Shown piece by piece: positions 1 through 8,764 of a stretch of 64,000 nt of DNA. The DNA comes from Dysgonamonadaceae bacterium (GTDB taxonomy: Bacteria > Bacteroidota > Bacteroidia > Bacteroidales > Azobacteroidaceae). Position 1 is the stretch's first letter; each line of letters opens with the position of its first letter. Below the pieces are notes generated by a model. It saw only the letters and a program-made list of their open reading frames with translations, did not search any database and was not told where the DNA came from. The position numbers and the translations under genes are program-made. Location of the stretch: positions 1 through 64,000 of the forward strand of contig JAISUN010000038.1 in NCBI GenBank assembly GCA_031272085.1, written 5' to 3'.

Positions 1-780
1 ACCGGCCTTGCCTGCATCAACGATTTGGAAACGTTTTTGAAGTCGGTTTTGAATGAAAATGAACACGCTCTTTCGCCGATTCCGTTCATCAATTCGTCGC
101 ATAACACCGTTGCAGCGCAGATTTCGCGGGTTCTGAAAAACCGCTCATACAACAATACTTTTTGCCATCGCGGAATCGCTTTTGAAAACGCCTTGCAGGA
201 CGCAATGCTGATGTTGCGCGGCGGCGAGGCCTCAAACGTGCTGCTCGGCGGAATTGACGAGATTTCGGAGCATTACCGCTTCCTACTTTCGAGCGTGGGA
301 CTTACCCCCGCCGACGGCGAAGGCGCGATATTTTTTATGCTCGCAAATCAGCCTGACAGAAATACTTACGCAAAAATATGCGCTTTAAAAACTGCGGTAT
401 TTTCTTTCCCAAATCCTTGCCAAATAGAAGATTTTGTAAACGATTTCCTCGACGAAGCGCAAATTTCTGTCAATGAGATAGATACCCTTTTGCTTGGAAT
501 AAACGGGAACGAGGCTGACGATTCAATTTACTTTCAGGTTCAAAAACTCTTTCCGCCGGATATTCAATTTGCAAAATACAAGCATTTGTGCGGCGAATAC
601 GCTACCGGAGCGGCTTTTGCCCTTGCGCTTTCGGCACAATCCATCAAAAACGGCAGATTCCCGGAATCTTGCCTGCTCGGCAAAACCGGCGTCCGGCAAG
701 CGGAGAAAATTCTGATTTTCAATCATTACCAGAGACAAAACTTTTCGCTGATGATTGTAGAAAAGCCCTGTTTTTCTTAA
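1..780 (+). CDS. beta-ketoacyl synthase / chain-length-factor-like protein, 5' truncated by window edge
   Basis: Open frame continues upstream of the listed start to base 1 (TGLACINDLETF...); LLGGIDEIS, GEGAIFFML and KHLCGEYATGAAFAL resemble KS/CLF C-terminal half. Confidence 0.75.
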   Translation, partial: TGLACINDLETFLKSVLNENEHALSPIPFINSSHNTVAAQISRVLKNRSYNNTFCHRGIAFENALQDAMLMLRGGEASNVLLGGIDEISEHYRFLLSSVGLTPADGEGAIFFMLANQPDRNTYAKICALKTAVFSFPNPCQIEDFVNDFLDEAQISVNEIDTLLLGINGNEADDSIYFQVQKLFPPDIQFAKYKHLCGEYATGAAFALALSAQSIKNGRFPESCLLGKTGVRQAEKILIFNHYQRQNFSLMIVEKPCFS

Positions 781-846
781 AAAAATGAAAAAATATGGTA
801 TCCTGATATTTTTTTCTTACCTTTGCGCCTCAAAATTAAAGAACTT

Positions 847-1689
847 ATGACAGAGAAATGGACTACGATTATTAAACCCCAAACCGGCCTGTTCGAGATA
901 AATTTCAAGGAATTATTTCGATATCGAGACCTTTGGCAACTGTTTGTAAAGCGGGACATTGTTACGCAATACAAACAGACAATTCTCGGTCCGCTGTGGT
1001 TTTTTATCAATCCGATTATTACGACAATTATGTATATGGTTGTGTTTGGGGGAATTGCGAAAATTCCTACCGACGGCTTGCCACAGCCACTTTTTTATCT
1101 GTCGGGAATTTGCATCTGGAACTATTTCCAAACCTGTATTCTGAAAACATCATCAACATTTCGGGACAACGAAGGCATCTTCGGGAAAGTTTATTTTCCA
1201 CGATTGGTTATGCCGCTATCTACCGTTACGTCAAGCCTTTACGTTTTCGGAATCCAACTGCTGCTCTTTGCGGTAGTTTATATTTATTATGTAATCACAG
1301 GCCTCCATATCGCGCCGAATATTTATATTTTGCTGCTGCCGGTTTTAGTTTTGATGGTAGCGGGGCTTTCGCTGGGATTTGGAATTATAACATCCTCATT
1401 GACAACTAAATATCGCGATTTGAGTTTGCTTTTTACATTTATTGTCCAGTTGTGGATGTACGCCACTCCGATAATTTATCCGATGAGTATGATGAGCGCC
1501 AACAAACAGATGATTGCCGCTCTCAATCCGCTTTCGCCGGTAGTCGAGGCCTTCCGTTACGCCCTGCTGGGAACGGGAACATTCAACTGGTGGTATCTCG
1601 GTTACAGTTTCGCCTTTATGTGCGTGGTGCTGGGCGTTGGAATGGTAATATTCAACAAGGTTCAGAGGTCGTTTATGGATACGGTGTGA
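847..1689 (+). CDS. ABC-2 type polysaccharide export permease (Wzm-like)
   Basis: KRDIVTQYKQTILGPLWFFINPIITTIMYMVVFG, multiple TM helices, followed by a Wzt-like ATPase; ATG at 847 preferred. Confidence 0.9.
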   Translation: MTEKWTTIIKPQTGLFEINFKELFRYRDLWQLFVKRDIVTQYKQTILGPLWFFINPIITTIMYMVVFGGIAKIPTDGLPQPLFYLSGICIWNYFQTCILKTSSTFRDNEGIFGKVYFPRLVMPLSTVTSSLYVFGIQLLLFAVVYIYYVITGLHIAPNIYILLLPVLVLMVAGLSLGFGIITSSLTTKYRDLSLLFTFIVQLWMYATPIIYPMSMMSANKQMIAALNPLSPVVEAFRYALLGTGTFNWWYLGYSFAFMCVVLGVGMVIFNKVQRSFMDTV

Positions 1690-1713
1690 TGAATTAAAAA
1701 TAAAAAATTGAGA

Positions 1714-3018
1714 ATGAGTAATATCGCTATACAATTTGAAAATATAAGTAAGCAGTATCGTTTAGGGCTGGTTTCGACAAAAACGTTGAGCCACGATTTG
1801 AACCGCTGGTGGCAGACGGCCATTCTCAAACGGGAAGACCCATACCTGAAAATCGGCGAAACAAACGACCGTTCGGTTGCCGGAAACAGCGAGTATGTCT
1901 GGGCTTTGCGCGATATTAATTTTGACGTCAATCAGGGCGATGTGCTTGGAATTATTGGGAAAAACGGAGCAGGAAAATCAACCCTTCTAAAAATACTGTC
2001 GCGGGTAACAACGCCGACTACCGGAATTATCAGAGCCAGAGGCAAGATAGCATCGCTTTTAGAAGTAGGCACAGGTTTTCATCCCGAACTTACCGGACGC
2101 GAAAATATCTATATGAACGGCGCAATTATGGGAATGACCAAGAGCGAGATTACACGCAAATTAGACGAGATAGTTGAATTTGCAGGAGTAGCCCGCTACA
2201 TCGACACTCCTACAAAGCGCTATTCAAGCGGAATGACAGTTCGTCTGGGTTTTGCCATAGCCGCCCATCTCGACCCCGAAATTTTAGTAGTGGATGAGGT
2301 GCTTGCCGTTGGAGATGCTGAATTTCAGAAAAAAGCCGTAGGAAAGATGCAGGAAGTGAGCCGCGGCGAAGGGCGGACTGTGCTGTTTGTGAGCCATCAG
2401 TTAAATTCCGTTAGAGCATTGTGTAACAAGTGTATATTGATGGATAACGGATGTATTGCCGATGCAGGGGATACGGAAACTATTGTTTCAAAGTATCTTA
2501 ACCAGTACAATGATGATTCGATGAGAAGCATTTGGATTAATCCCTGCAACGAATTTTATTCCCAGTATTTTACTCCCGCAAAAATGTATGTAATTGACAA
2601 AAAAAGTTTATTACCAACAACAGAATTGAACAACAATGATGCTTTTGGTGTCTGCATAGAAGGCAAGGTTGAGGCAAAACACCACGGTTTCAATGTTGGT
2701 TTTGCGGTTTATTCTTCGTCAGGCGAGTTGATTTTCTGGTCTTTAAATACGGATTCTTTGCCTCATAAATTTATTGATGTTCAAATGGGGCAAAATAAGA
2801 TAGTTATGTGGATGCAGCCTCACTATTTGAATGAAGGAAAATATAGAGTGGAGTTGATTACGTCAATTCACAATAACGAATGGCTCTGCAAACCGGAAAC
2901 AAAATCGCCAAGCATTTTCTTTAACATTAACGGGGGGTTGAGCGACTCGCCTTTTTGGCAGGAGCATAGACCCGGCATTATGGCGCCAATTAATGAATTT
3001 GAAATATTAAACATATAA
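1714..3018 (+). CDS. ABC transporter ATP-binding protein with C-terminal Wzt-type domain
   Basis: Walker A GKNGAGKSTLL, signature YSSGMTVRLGFAIA, Walker B EILVVDEVL; about 180-aa C-terminal extension as in Wzt carbohydrate-binding domains. Confidence 0.9.
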   Translation: MSNIAIQFENISKQYRLGLVSTKTLSHDLNRWWQTAILKREDPYLKIGETNDRSVAGNSEYVWALRDINFDVNQGDVLGIIGKNGAGKSTLLKILSRVTTPTTGIIRARGKIASLLEVGTGFHPELTGRENIYMNGAIMGMTKSEITRKLDEIVEFAGVARYIDTPTKRYSSGMTVRLGFAIAAHLDPEILVVDEVLAVGDAEFQKKAVGKMQEVSRGEGRTVLFVSHQLNSVRALCNKCILMDNGCIADAGDTETIVSKYLNQYNDDSMRSIWINPCNEFYSQYFTPAKMYVIDKKSLLPTTELNNNDAFGVCIEGKVEAKHHGFNVGFAVYSSSGELIFWSLNTDSLPHKFIDVQMGQNKIVMWMQPHYLNEGKYRVELITSIHNNEWLCKPETKSPSIFFNINGGLSDSPFWQEHRPGIMAPINEFEILNI

Positions 3019-3028
3019 TTTTTTTGCG

Positions 3029-4390
3029 ATGGGAGCGATTAGTTTTTCTATACCAAAAGATATGGTATTAAAACTCAAAAAAAACGTCGAAATTGACAAT
3101 TTTGTGGAAACCGGGACTTATCTCGGAAATACTACATTTTGGGCTGCCAGTTATTTCAAGAATGTTTATACGATTGAAATTAGTCCTGAAATCAGTAAAA
3201 AAACGGCTTCAAAATCAGGCTGTCCTAAAAATATTGAATTTATTATAGGGGACAGTCGGAATGAGATTCCAAAAGTTGTTGATAAATTACAAGGAAGAAC
3301 GATATTTTGGCTTGACGGACATTGGTGTTCCGGAGCGGGCGGAAAGGAAAATGAATGTCCGCTGATTGAAGAATTGAAGGCTATTTCGAAATGCGATAAG
3401 CCTATAATTCTGATTGACGATGCCAGATGTTTTTTAGGACCGTTGCCGCCTCCTCATAATTCCAGCGATTGGCCTACAATTGATGAGATTATTCTTTTGT
3501 GCGGCCAACTATTTTCAAATTGTTTCACGACCATAATTGACGATGTGATAGTATGTGTGCCGGAAGACGTGAAGCCAGTTATCTTTGATTATTGGCAATC
3601 AACTTTTAACGAGCGTTTTGCCCCAGTAACTTCAACTGAAAAAAAGAGCCTTGTAGAAAAAATAGTATCAAAATCGTATCATATATTAAAAAATAGAATT
3701 CATCGCAAACCGCCAACTGCACAAGAGATAGAGGAAATGAACAGGGTTAGATTTTTTAACAGAAACAAGTGGTTAGCCGAAAAAAAATTCAAATCCATTA
3801 TTGATATTGGAGCCAATATAGGTCAATTTGCAAAAAAAGCGAAATGGCTGTTTCCTGACGCAAAATTATATTCATTTGAACCTATACCTTTCGTTTACGA
3901 GGAATTGAAAAATAATTTTAAAGATGACTGTAATTTTAGAGCATTTAATTGTGCATTAGGCGACGAAGAGGGCGAAACCTCGTTTTATCTTAATGGTTTT
4001 AGCGATTCGTCGAGTATGCTGAAAATGACTGATGTTCACAAAGATAATTTTCCAATTACTTTTAATGAACAAAGTATCAATGTAGAAATAAAAAAACTTG
4101 ATAATGTGATGTCTGTTAATCAAATAGAAAAACCTTATTTAGTCAAGTTGGATGTTCAGGGATACGAAGAAAAGGTAATTAGGGGTGGCGAAAACATTAT
4201 TTCAAATGCTGATTTTATTATAACGGAAGTCTCATTTGCCGAATTGTATGAGAAACAACCGCTTTTCAACGATATTTATAATTTGTTAAAATCACTTGGT
4301 TTTCAATATGTCGGCAATTTTGAACAGTTATATTCTGAAACTTCGGGCGAAATTTTACAAGCCGATGCAATGTTTTCAAAAATAAAATAA
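3029..4390 (+). CDS. two-domain methyltransferase: N-terminal class I SAM MTase-like domain plus C-terminal FkbM-family MTase
   Basis: N-terminal FVETGTYLGNTTFWAA...IEFIIGDSRNEIP...IFWLDGHW; C-terminal SIIDIGANIGQFAKKAKWLFPDAKLYSFEPIP...YLVKLDVQGYEEKVIRGGE (FkbM). Confidence 0.8.
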   Translation: MGAISFSIPKDMVLKLKKNVEIDNFVETGTYLGNTTFWAASYFKNVYTIEISPEISKKTASKSGCPKNIEFIIGDSRNEIPKVVDKLQGRTIFWLDGHWCSGAGGKENECPLIEELKAISKCDKPIILIDDARCFLGPLPPPHNSSDWPTIDEIILLCGQLFSNCFTTIIDDVIVCVPEDVKPVIFDYWQSTFNERFAPVTSTEKKSLVEKIVSKSYHILKNRIHRKPPTAQEIEEMNRVRFFNRNKWLAEKKFKSIIDIGANIGQFAKKAKWLFPDAKLYSFEPIPFVYEELKNNFKDDCNFRAFNCALGDEEGETSFYLNGFSDSSSMLKMTDVHKDNFPITFNEQSINVEIKKLDNVMSVNQIEKPYLVKLDVQGYEEKVIRGGENIISNADFIITEVSFAELYEKQPLFNDIYNLLKSLGFQYVGNFEQLYSETSGEILQADAMFSKIK

Positions 4391-4399
4391 AAAATCACC

Positions 4400-5335
4400 A
4401 TGCTGCTGTCAATAATAATCCCCTGCTACAACGAGGAGCCGGTTGTTGAAGAAACCTATCGGCGCCTTGTTTCGGTTTTGAAATCGAGCGGTTGCGAATA
4501 CGAACTGCTGTTCGTAAACGACGGCAGCAGCGACGCTACTTTGCAGATACTCAAACGTTTATCAGAATCGGATAGAGCAGTTAAAATTTTAAGTTTTTCG
4601 CGGAATTTCGGGCATCAGTGCGCCGTAACTGCCGGAATAAACTGCTGCAACGGCGATTACGCCACAATTATCGACGCCGATTTACAAGACCCGCCCGAAG
4701 TTATCCCCGATATGCTCAACCTGATGAGAACCGAAAATGCCGGCGTTGTTTACGGGGTTCGCAAAAAACGCGAAGGCGAAAGCGGCTTTAAAACGGCAAC
4801 TGCCAAGATTTTTTACCGCATTTTGAACCGACTTTCCGACGTGAAAATTCCGGTTGATGCAGGTGATTTCAGGATTATCGACCGGAATGTTATCAACGAG
4901 TTTAACCGGCTGGGCGAAAGGAATAAATATATCAGAGGCTTGGTTAGTTGGCTGGGATTCAAGCAGATACCGTTCTATTACGAGCGGGCGCCACGTTTTG
5001 CCGGCGAAACGAAATATCCCTTGCGCAAGATGCTGAAATTCGCGATGGTAGGCCTGTTTTACTTCTCGAAAAAACCGCTCGACATCGCGCTTTCCTTAGG
5101 ATTTGCCAGCGTATTGCTCGGTCTGATTTACGGTTTCTGGGTTTTTATCGCCAAGATTTTCGACCTGACTTTTACAGTTTCCGGCTGGGTTTCAATCATT
5201 ATGCTGATAATTTTCTTCGGCGGGATTCAGTTGCTAACTATCGGAGTATTAGGAAAATACATTGGAAATCTTTTCGACGAAGTTAAGCAGCGGCCGGAAT
5301 ACATCATCAGCGAAAAAGTTAATTTCAACAAATAA
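4400..5335 (+). CDS. glycosyltransferase family 2, polyprenyl-phosphate glycosyltransferase-like (DPM1/GtrB type)
   Basis: SIIIPCYNEEPVVEETYRRL...VNDGSSDAT...DADLQDPPE plus two C-terminal TM helices. Confidence 0.9.
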   Translation: MLLSIIIPCYNEEPVVEETYRRLVSVLKSSGCEYELLFVNDGSSDATLQILKRLSESDRAVKILSFSRNFGHQCAVTAGINCCNGDYATIIDADLQDPPEVIPDMLNLMRTENAGVVYGVRKKREGESGFKTATAKIFYRILNRLSDVKIPVDAGDFRIIDRNVINEFNRLGERNKYIRGLVSWLGFKQIPFYYERAPRFAGETKYPLRKMLKFAMVGLFYFSKKPLDIALSLGFASVLLGLIYGFWVFIAKIFDLTFTVSGWVSIIMLIIFFGGIQLLTIGVLGKYIGNLFDEVKQRPEYIISEKVNFNK

Positions 5336-7088
5336 AGGCATATTTCAGCCGGGCAGAATATTTTCCGCTGAGAAAATCGACATTTCCATATACAACAAAC
5401 TCTGTATCAGTTGTTTCTGCTAACAGGCGGATATATTCCTGCAAATCATTTTCATTTATTTTGCCGACAAAACAGGTGGTTTCGCCCTGAATCCTATGCC
5501 TGATAGCGATTTCGCCAAGCATAATATTCGGCAATGTATAAACAAAAACGGCCGGACTTGGAAAATAGTTTTCCCTGTCGGAAATCGTTTGGCGATGCTT
5601 AATATCGGTATCGAGCGAGGATGTTACGGTACTGAAAACAAGCGCGGTTTTTTGCCGGTTAATATGCTCAAAGTCAGGAATTTCCCTTGTCATATACTCG
5701 AAGCAGGCGAAGGCAAGTTTGCAGAGTTCGTCCATTTTGTGAAATTTCGGATAGTCGATTTCCAAATGTCGGTAAGCCGCTTTTATAAAATCGTGGAAGG
5801 GTAGGGCGGGAGCGGATGAAAAAACCGTTTCGCCGTTGCGCGCGATTTTGTTATCTTTCACAGTATAAAGCAGTTCCGTAAATACAGGCTTTGCCTTATT
5901 CGGCTTTTTCTTTGGCAAAATGCGGTCTGAAAAGGCGATTGCGCTGTTGAATCCTCCAAATCCGGAAGCAGTTTTCAGGAAAGTGTGAATGTCGGCCTTT
6001 TTGTGAGTGGAAGCGAGGTTCAGAGGCTCCGAAGTGCCGGGAATTTCGTAGCCGAGCGTGGCAAAAAGCGTTTGGCATTTCAGCGATTCGATGCAGACAG
6101 CCGTTTCAATCACGCCCGAAGCGCCGAGAGTATGTCCGAAATAGCCTTTCAGGCTGCCGGACGGGGTTTTCGACAGGTTGGAAAGCCGCATCGCTTTCGA
6201 TTCCATCTCGTCGTTATAAACCGTGGCGGTGCCGTGAAGATTTACGAAATCGACGTCCTCATGCCTGATGCCGGAATATTTAAGCGCATTTTCCATTGCG
6301 AGGCTCAATCCGTCGCCGGTGCGCGAAGGGCCGGAAATATGGTTTGCATCGTTGCTTGTCGCGCCGCTAAGTATCCGGATTTTTCTTTCGCCGCAGGCTT
6401 GTTTCTCATTGTTTGTCAGCCAGATACAACCGACTGCTTCGCCTATCGAAAGGCCGTCGCGACGGGCGTCGTAAGGCCGGCAGGGTTGCGGACTTATGGA
6501 TTTGAAGGACTGGAAGCCGGAAACGGTAAATGCAGTTACAAAATCGAGGCCGAGAACAAAAACGTTGTCGGCGCGTCCGGTTTCCAAAAGCCGCGAAGCG
6601 GCGGTTATGGCTGAAACTCCTGATACACAGGCGTTTGAAATGACAATAGGCTCGTTTCCCATATTGAAAAATAGGGAAATCTCTTTTGCCGTTTTGTCGA
6701 GAAAAACTTCATTTTCCGGCGGAATTTTACCGCTCAAAGCCGCAATATTTCCCTTGGTTGTGGACAGGATGAGCCGGGTTTTTTCATCAAAAACGGGCTT
6801 GCAGGCGGTTTTGCGGCAGCAAAGCAGGATGGACAGGATTCCGCTTGCGACAGCCGGACTGTATTCCGACAGGCCGTTTTCGGCAATCAGCCGGTTCAAT
6901 TTTTCTCTGTCGAAAACCGCTGCCTGAAAGGGTTCGGGATAAATTTCAGGATTAACGCTTTCGGCGATTCCTGTTTTCAAATCGATGATTGACTGGATAT
7001 TTTCTTCGCTTGTGAAGCCGAGCGAACTTATGATATTGGTCGAAACGACAAAAACTTCTTTCAAATTATCTTCCATCGCTGTTTCCAT
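5325..7088 (-). CDS. beta-ketoacyl-ACP synthase with C-terminal second degenerate KS-like domain
   Basis: N-terminal KS with SNACVSGVSAI (Cys), NLHGTATVYND (His) and GYFGHTLGASG (His); about 190-aa C-terminal part KTALVFSTVTSSLDTD...FPSPAVFVYTLPNIMLGEIAIRH resembles a KS N-terminal half lacking catalytic Cys. Confidence 0.8.
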   Translation of the reverse strand: METAMEDNLKEVFVVSTNIISSLGFTSEENIQSIIDLKTGIAESVNPEIYPEPFQAAVFDREKLNRLIAENGLSEYSPAVASGILSILLCCRKTACKPVFDEKTRLILSTTKGNIAALSGKIPPENEVFLDKTAKEISLFFNMGNEPIVISNACVSGVSAITAASRLLETGRADNVFVLGLDFVTAFTVSGFQSFKSISPQPCRPYDARRDGLSIGEAVGCIWLTNNEKQACGERKIRILSGATSNDANHISGPSRTGDGLSLAMENALKYSGIRHEDVDFVNLHGTATVYNDEMESKAMRLSNLSKTPSGSLKGYFGHTLGASGVIETAVCIESLKCQTLFATLGYEIPGTSEPLNLASTHKKADIHTFLKTASGFGGFNSAIAFSDRILPKKKPNKAKPVFTELLYTVKDNKIARNGETVFSSAPALPFHDFIKAAYRHLEIDYPKFHKMDELCKLAFACFEYMTREIPDFEHINRQKTALVFSTVTSSLDTDIKHRQTISDRENYFPSPAVFVYTLPNIMLGEIAIRHRIQGETTCFVGKINENDLQEYIRLLAETTDTEFVVYGNVDFLSGKYSARLKYAFIC

Positions 7089-7498
7089 TCGGTGTAAAAA
7101 TTGGGATTTTGAAGAACCAACTGGTCGTTTTGGTCAAGAAAAACCTGAATTGTGTAGGCTGTAAGCACAATTTCGCCCTCGCTGTTGTAAATGATATAAT
7201 CGAAATGAATTTTGGCCGCTTCGGTAGGAATATAGCGGGTTTCGACTATGAGCGCCTCGCCGGTTTTCATCGTTTTTTTGTATTCGATTTTCAGGTCAAC
7301 AATCGGCGCCTTGTAGCCCGAACGGTAAATATCCATATAGCCGATTCCGCCATAGCGTTTTCCGAAGTCTTCGCGGCCGTCTTCCAAATATTTCAGGTAA
7401 TTGCCGTGCCATGCGATTCCCATCATATCCACTTCGCTGAAACGGATTTTGCACTCGGTACGGTGCGTCAGGGCGGGATTTTTCGTTTTTCTTTTCAT
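7061..7498 (-). CDS. acyl-CoA thioesterase (4-hydroxybenzoyl-CoA thioesterase/YbgC-like hotdog)
   Basis: CKIRFSEVDMMGIAWHGNYLKYLEDGREDFG motif; start at internal ATG (MKRKTKN) preferred. Confidence 0.85.
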   Translation of the reverse strand: MKRKTKNPALTHRTECKIRFSEVDMMGIAWHGNYLKYLEDGREDFGKRYGGIGYMDIYRSGYKAPIVDLKIEYKKTMKTGEALIVETRYIPTEAAKIHFDYIIYNSEGEIVLTAYTIQVFLDQNDQLVLQNPNFYTEWKQRWKII

Positions 7499-7540
7499 TA
7501 TTAATTCCTCAAAACGACTGCAAATGTACAAAAATTTCTT

Positions 7541-7593
7541 CAAAATAAAAATACACTTGCCGGCAATCTGTTTGAAAATTGCCGGAAGTGTAT
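7541..7593 (-). terminator. intrinsic terminator downstream of the 7618-8214 gene
   Basis: Inverted repeat atacacttgccggcaat ... attgccggaagtgtat (one bulge), followed on the minus strand by a T-rich tract (ttttattttg). Confidence 0.6.
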
Positions 7594-7617
7594 GATTCGG
7601 ATTTTAGCAGAAAAGGG

Positions 7618-8214
7618 CTATTTCTTTCCGAACAGGTTGCCCAGAAGTCCGCCCAGCAAGCCTCCTCCGCTGCTGCTACTGCTACCGACTTGCGTTTTTT
7701 TCTTGCCCGTAGCGGTAGTTGTTTCGCTGCCGCTTGAAAGCATCGAGGACAGGTCGTTGAAATCAAGTTTTCCGTCGCCGTTGCGGTCGAGCAGGTTAGA
7801 AACGTTCAATCCGCTTGTTGCGCCGCCTGTCAGCGAACTCAAAATGTTAGAGATGTCGAAGCCTTTATTGCTTGCATCGGCTGTGTTTTTCGATAGCGAG
7901 CCGAGGATGGAAGGCACAATCGAGGCTGCAATTCCGCTTGCCGCGCTTTTTGCAATTCCGGTTTTGCTTATCAGGGATTCGATTACCGAACTCTGAACCG
8001 TTTTTGTTATTGCGCTGCTGATGTTTCCGCCGCTGGAAAGCATATTCAGGATGCTGCCAAGGCCTGCGCCGGTAGCTTCTGATTTCAGGCCGTTGAAAAC
8101 TCCGTCGGCAATAGAGGATATTGCGGCTTCGTTTTTCTCGTTCGGAACTGCAGAGTTGTTAATTACTGTGTTTCCGGCGTACTGTTGAACCAATTCGACT
8201 AATTTGTCAATCAT
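7618..8214 (-). CDS. small glycine/serine-rich DUF937-like protein with an EF-hand-type Ca-binding loop
   Basis: MIDKLVELVQQYAGNTVINN...IVPSILGSLSK; DRNGDGKLDFNDL EF-hand/dockerin-like loop; Gly/Ser-rich C-terminus. Confidence 0.6.
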   Translation of the reverse strand: MIDKLVELVQQYAGNTVINNSAVPNEKNEAAISSIADGVFNGLKSEATGAGLGSILNMLSSGGNISSAITKTVQSSVIESLISKTGIAKSAASGIAASIVPSILGSLSKNTADASNKGFDISNILSSLTGGATSGLNVSNLLDRNGDGKLDFNDLSSMLSSGSETTTATGKKKTQVGSSSSSGGGLLGGLLGNLFGKK

Positions 8215-8307
8215 AAATCTAATTTTTTAAAGTTAATAAATTTGTTCATATTAAATCACAACAGATTTAATGACAAATGTAGCAAAAAAATCCAAGAACA
8301 AACTTTT

Positions 8308-8751
8308 TTATGCGTTTTTCATCAAAAAAATCTTCATTTCGCCCGAAGCAAGGCTTTTTTCTCCGGTTTTAACATTTACTGCGACAAGACTGCAATCAAA
8401 AATTTCCTGAACGACAGCAACTTCTGTTACAAGTTTTTGTCCGATTGTCGGTAAAACGTTGATAATTATGTTTTTAAGAGCGCCTATATAACCTACCGGC
8501 ACCGGCTCGTTTTTTTTGCGGCATTCGTAGCCGACGCGCAGGGCGCAGGATTGGGCAATGTGTTCCACGATTCCCGCTTCGTTGAGGCAGCCGTTTTCCA
8601 CAAAAATATTGTCCTCTGCAACAGTCAGTCCCGAAAACGATTTGCCGTTTTCTATTCCATAGAAAGCATCAACCATTATAATCGGCTCGCGTTGAGGAAT
8701 ATAGTCTTTTATTTTTTCGCCTGAAATCAGTGGTAATTGAGTAGTTTTCAT
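8308..8751 (-). CDS. hotdog-fold 3-hydroxyacyl-ACP dehydratase-like protein (APE/flexirubin dehydratase type)
   Basis: IKDYIPQREPIIMVDAFYGIENGKSFSGLTV...GIVEHIAQSCALRVG. Confidence 0.75.
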   Translation of the reverse strand: MKTTQLPLISGEKIKDYIPQREPIIMVDAFYGIENGKSFSGLTVAEDNIFVENGCLNEAGIVEHIAQSCALRVGYECRKKNEPVPVGYIGALKNIIINVLPTIGQKLVTEVAVVQEIFDCSLVAVNVKTGEKSLASGEMKIFLMKNA

Positions 8752-8764
8752 ATCAATAAATTTT

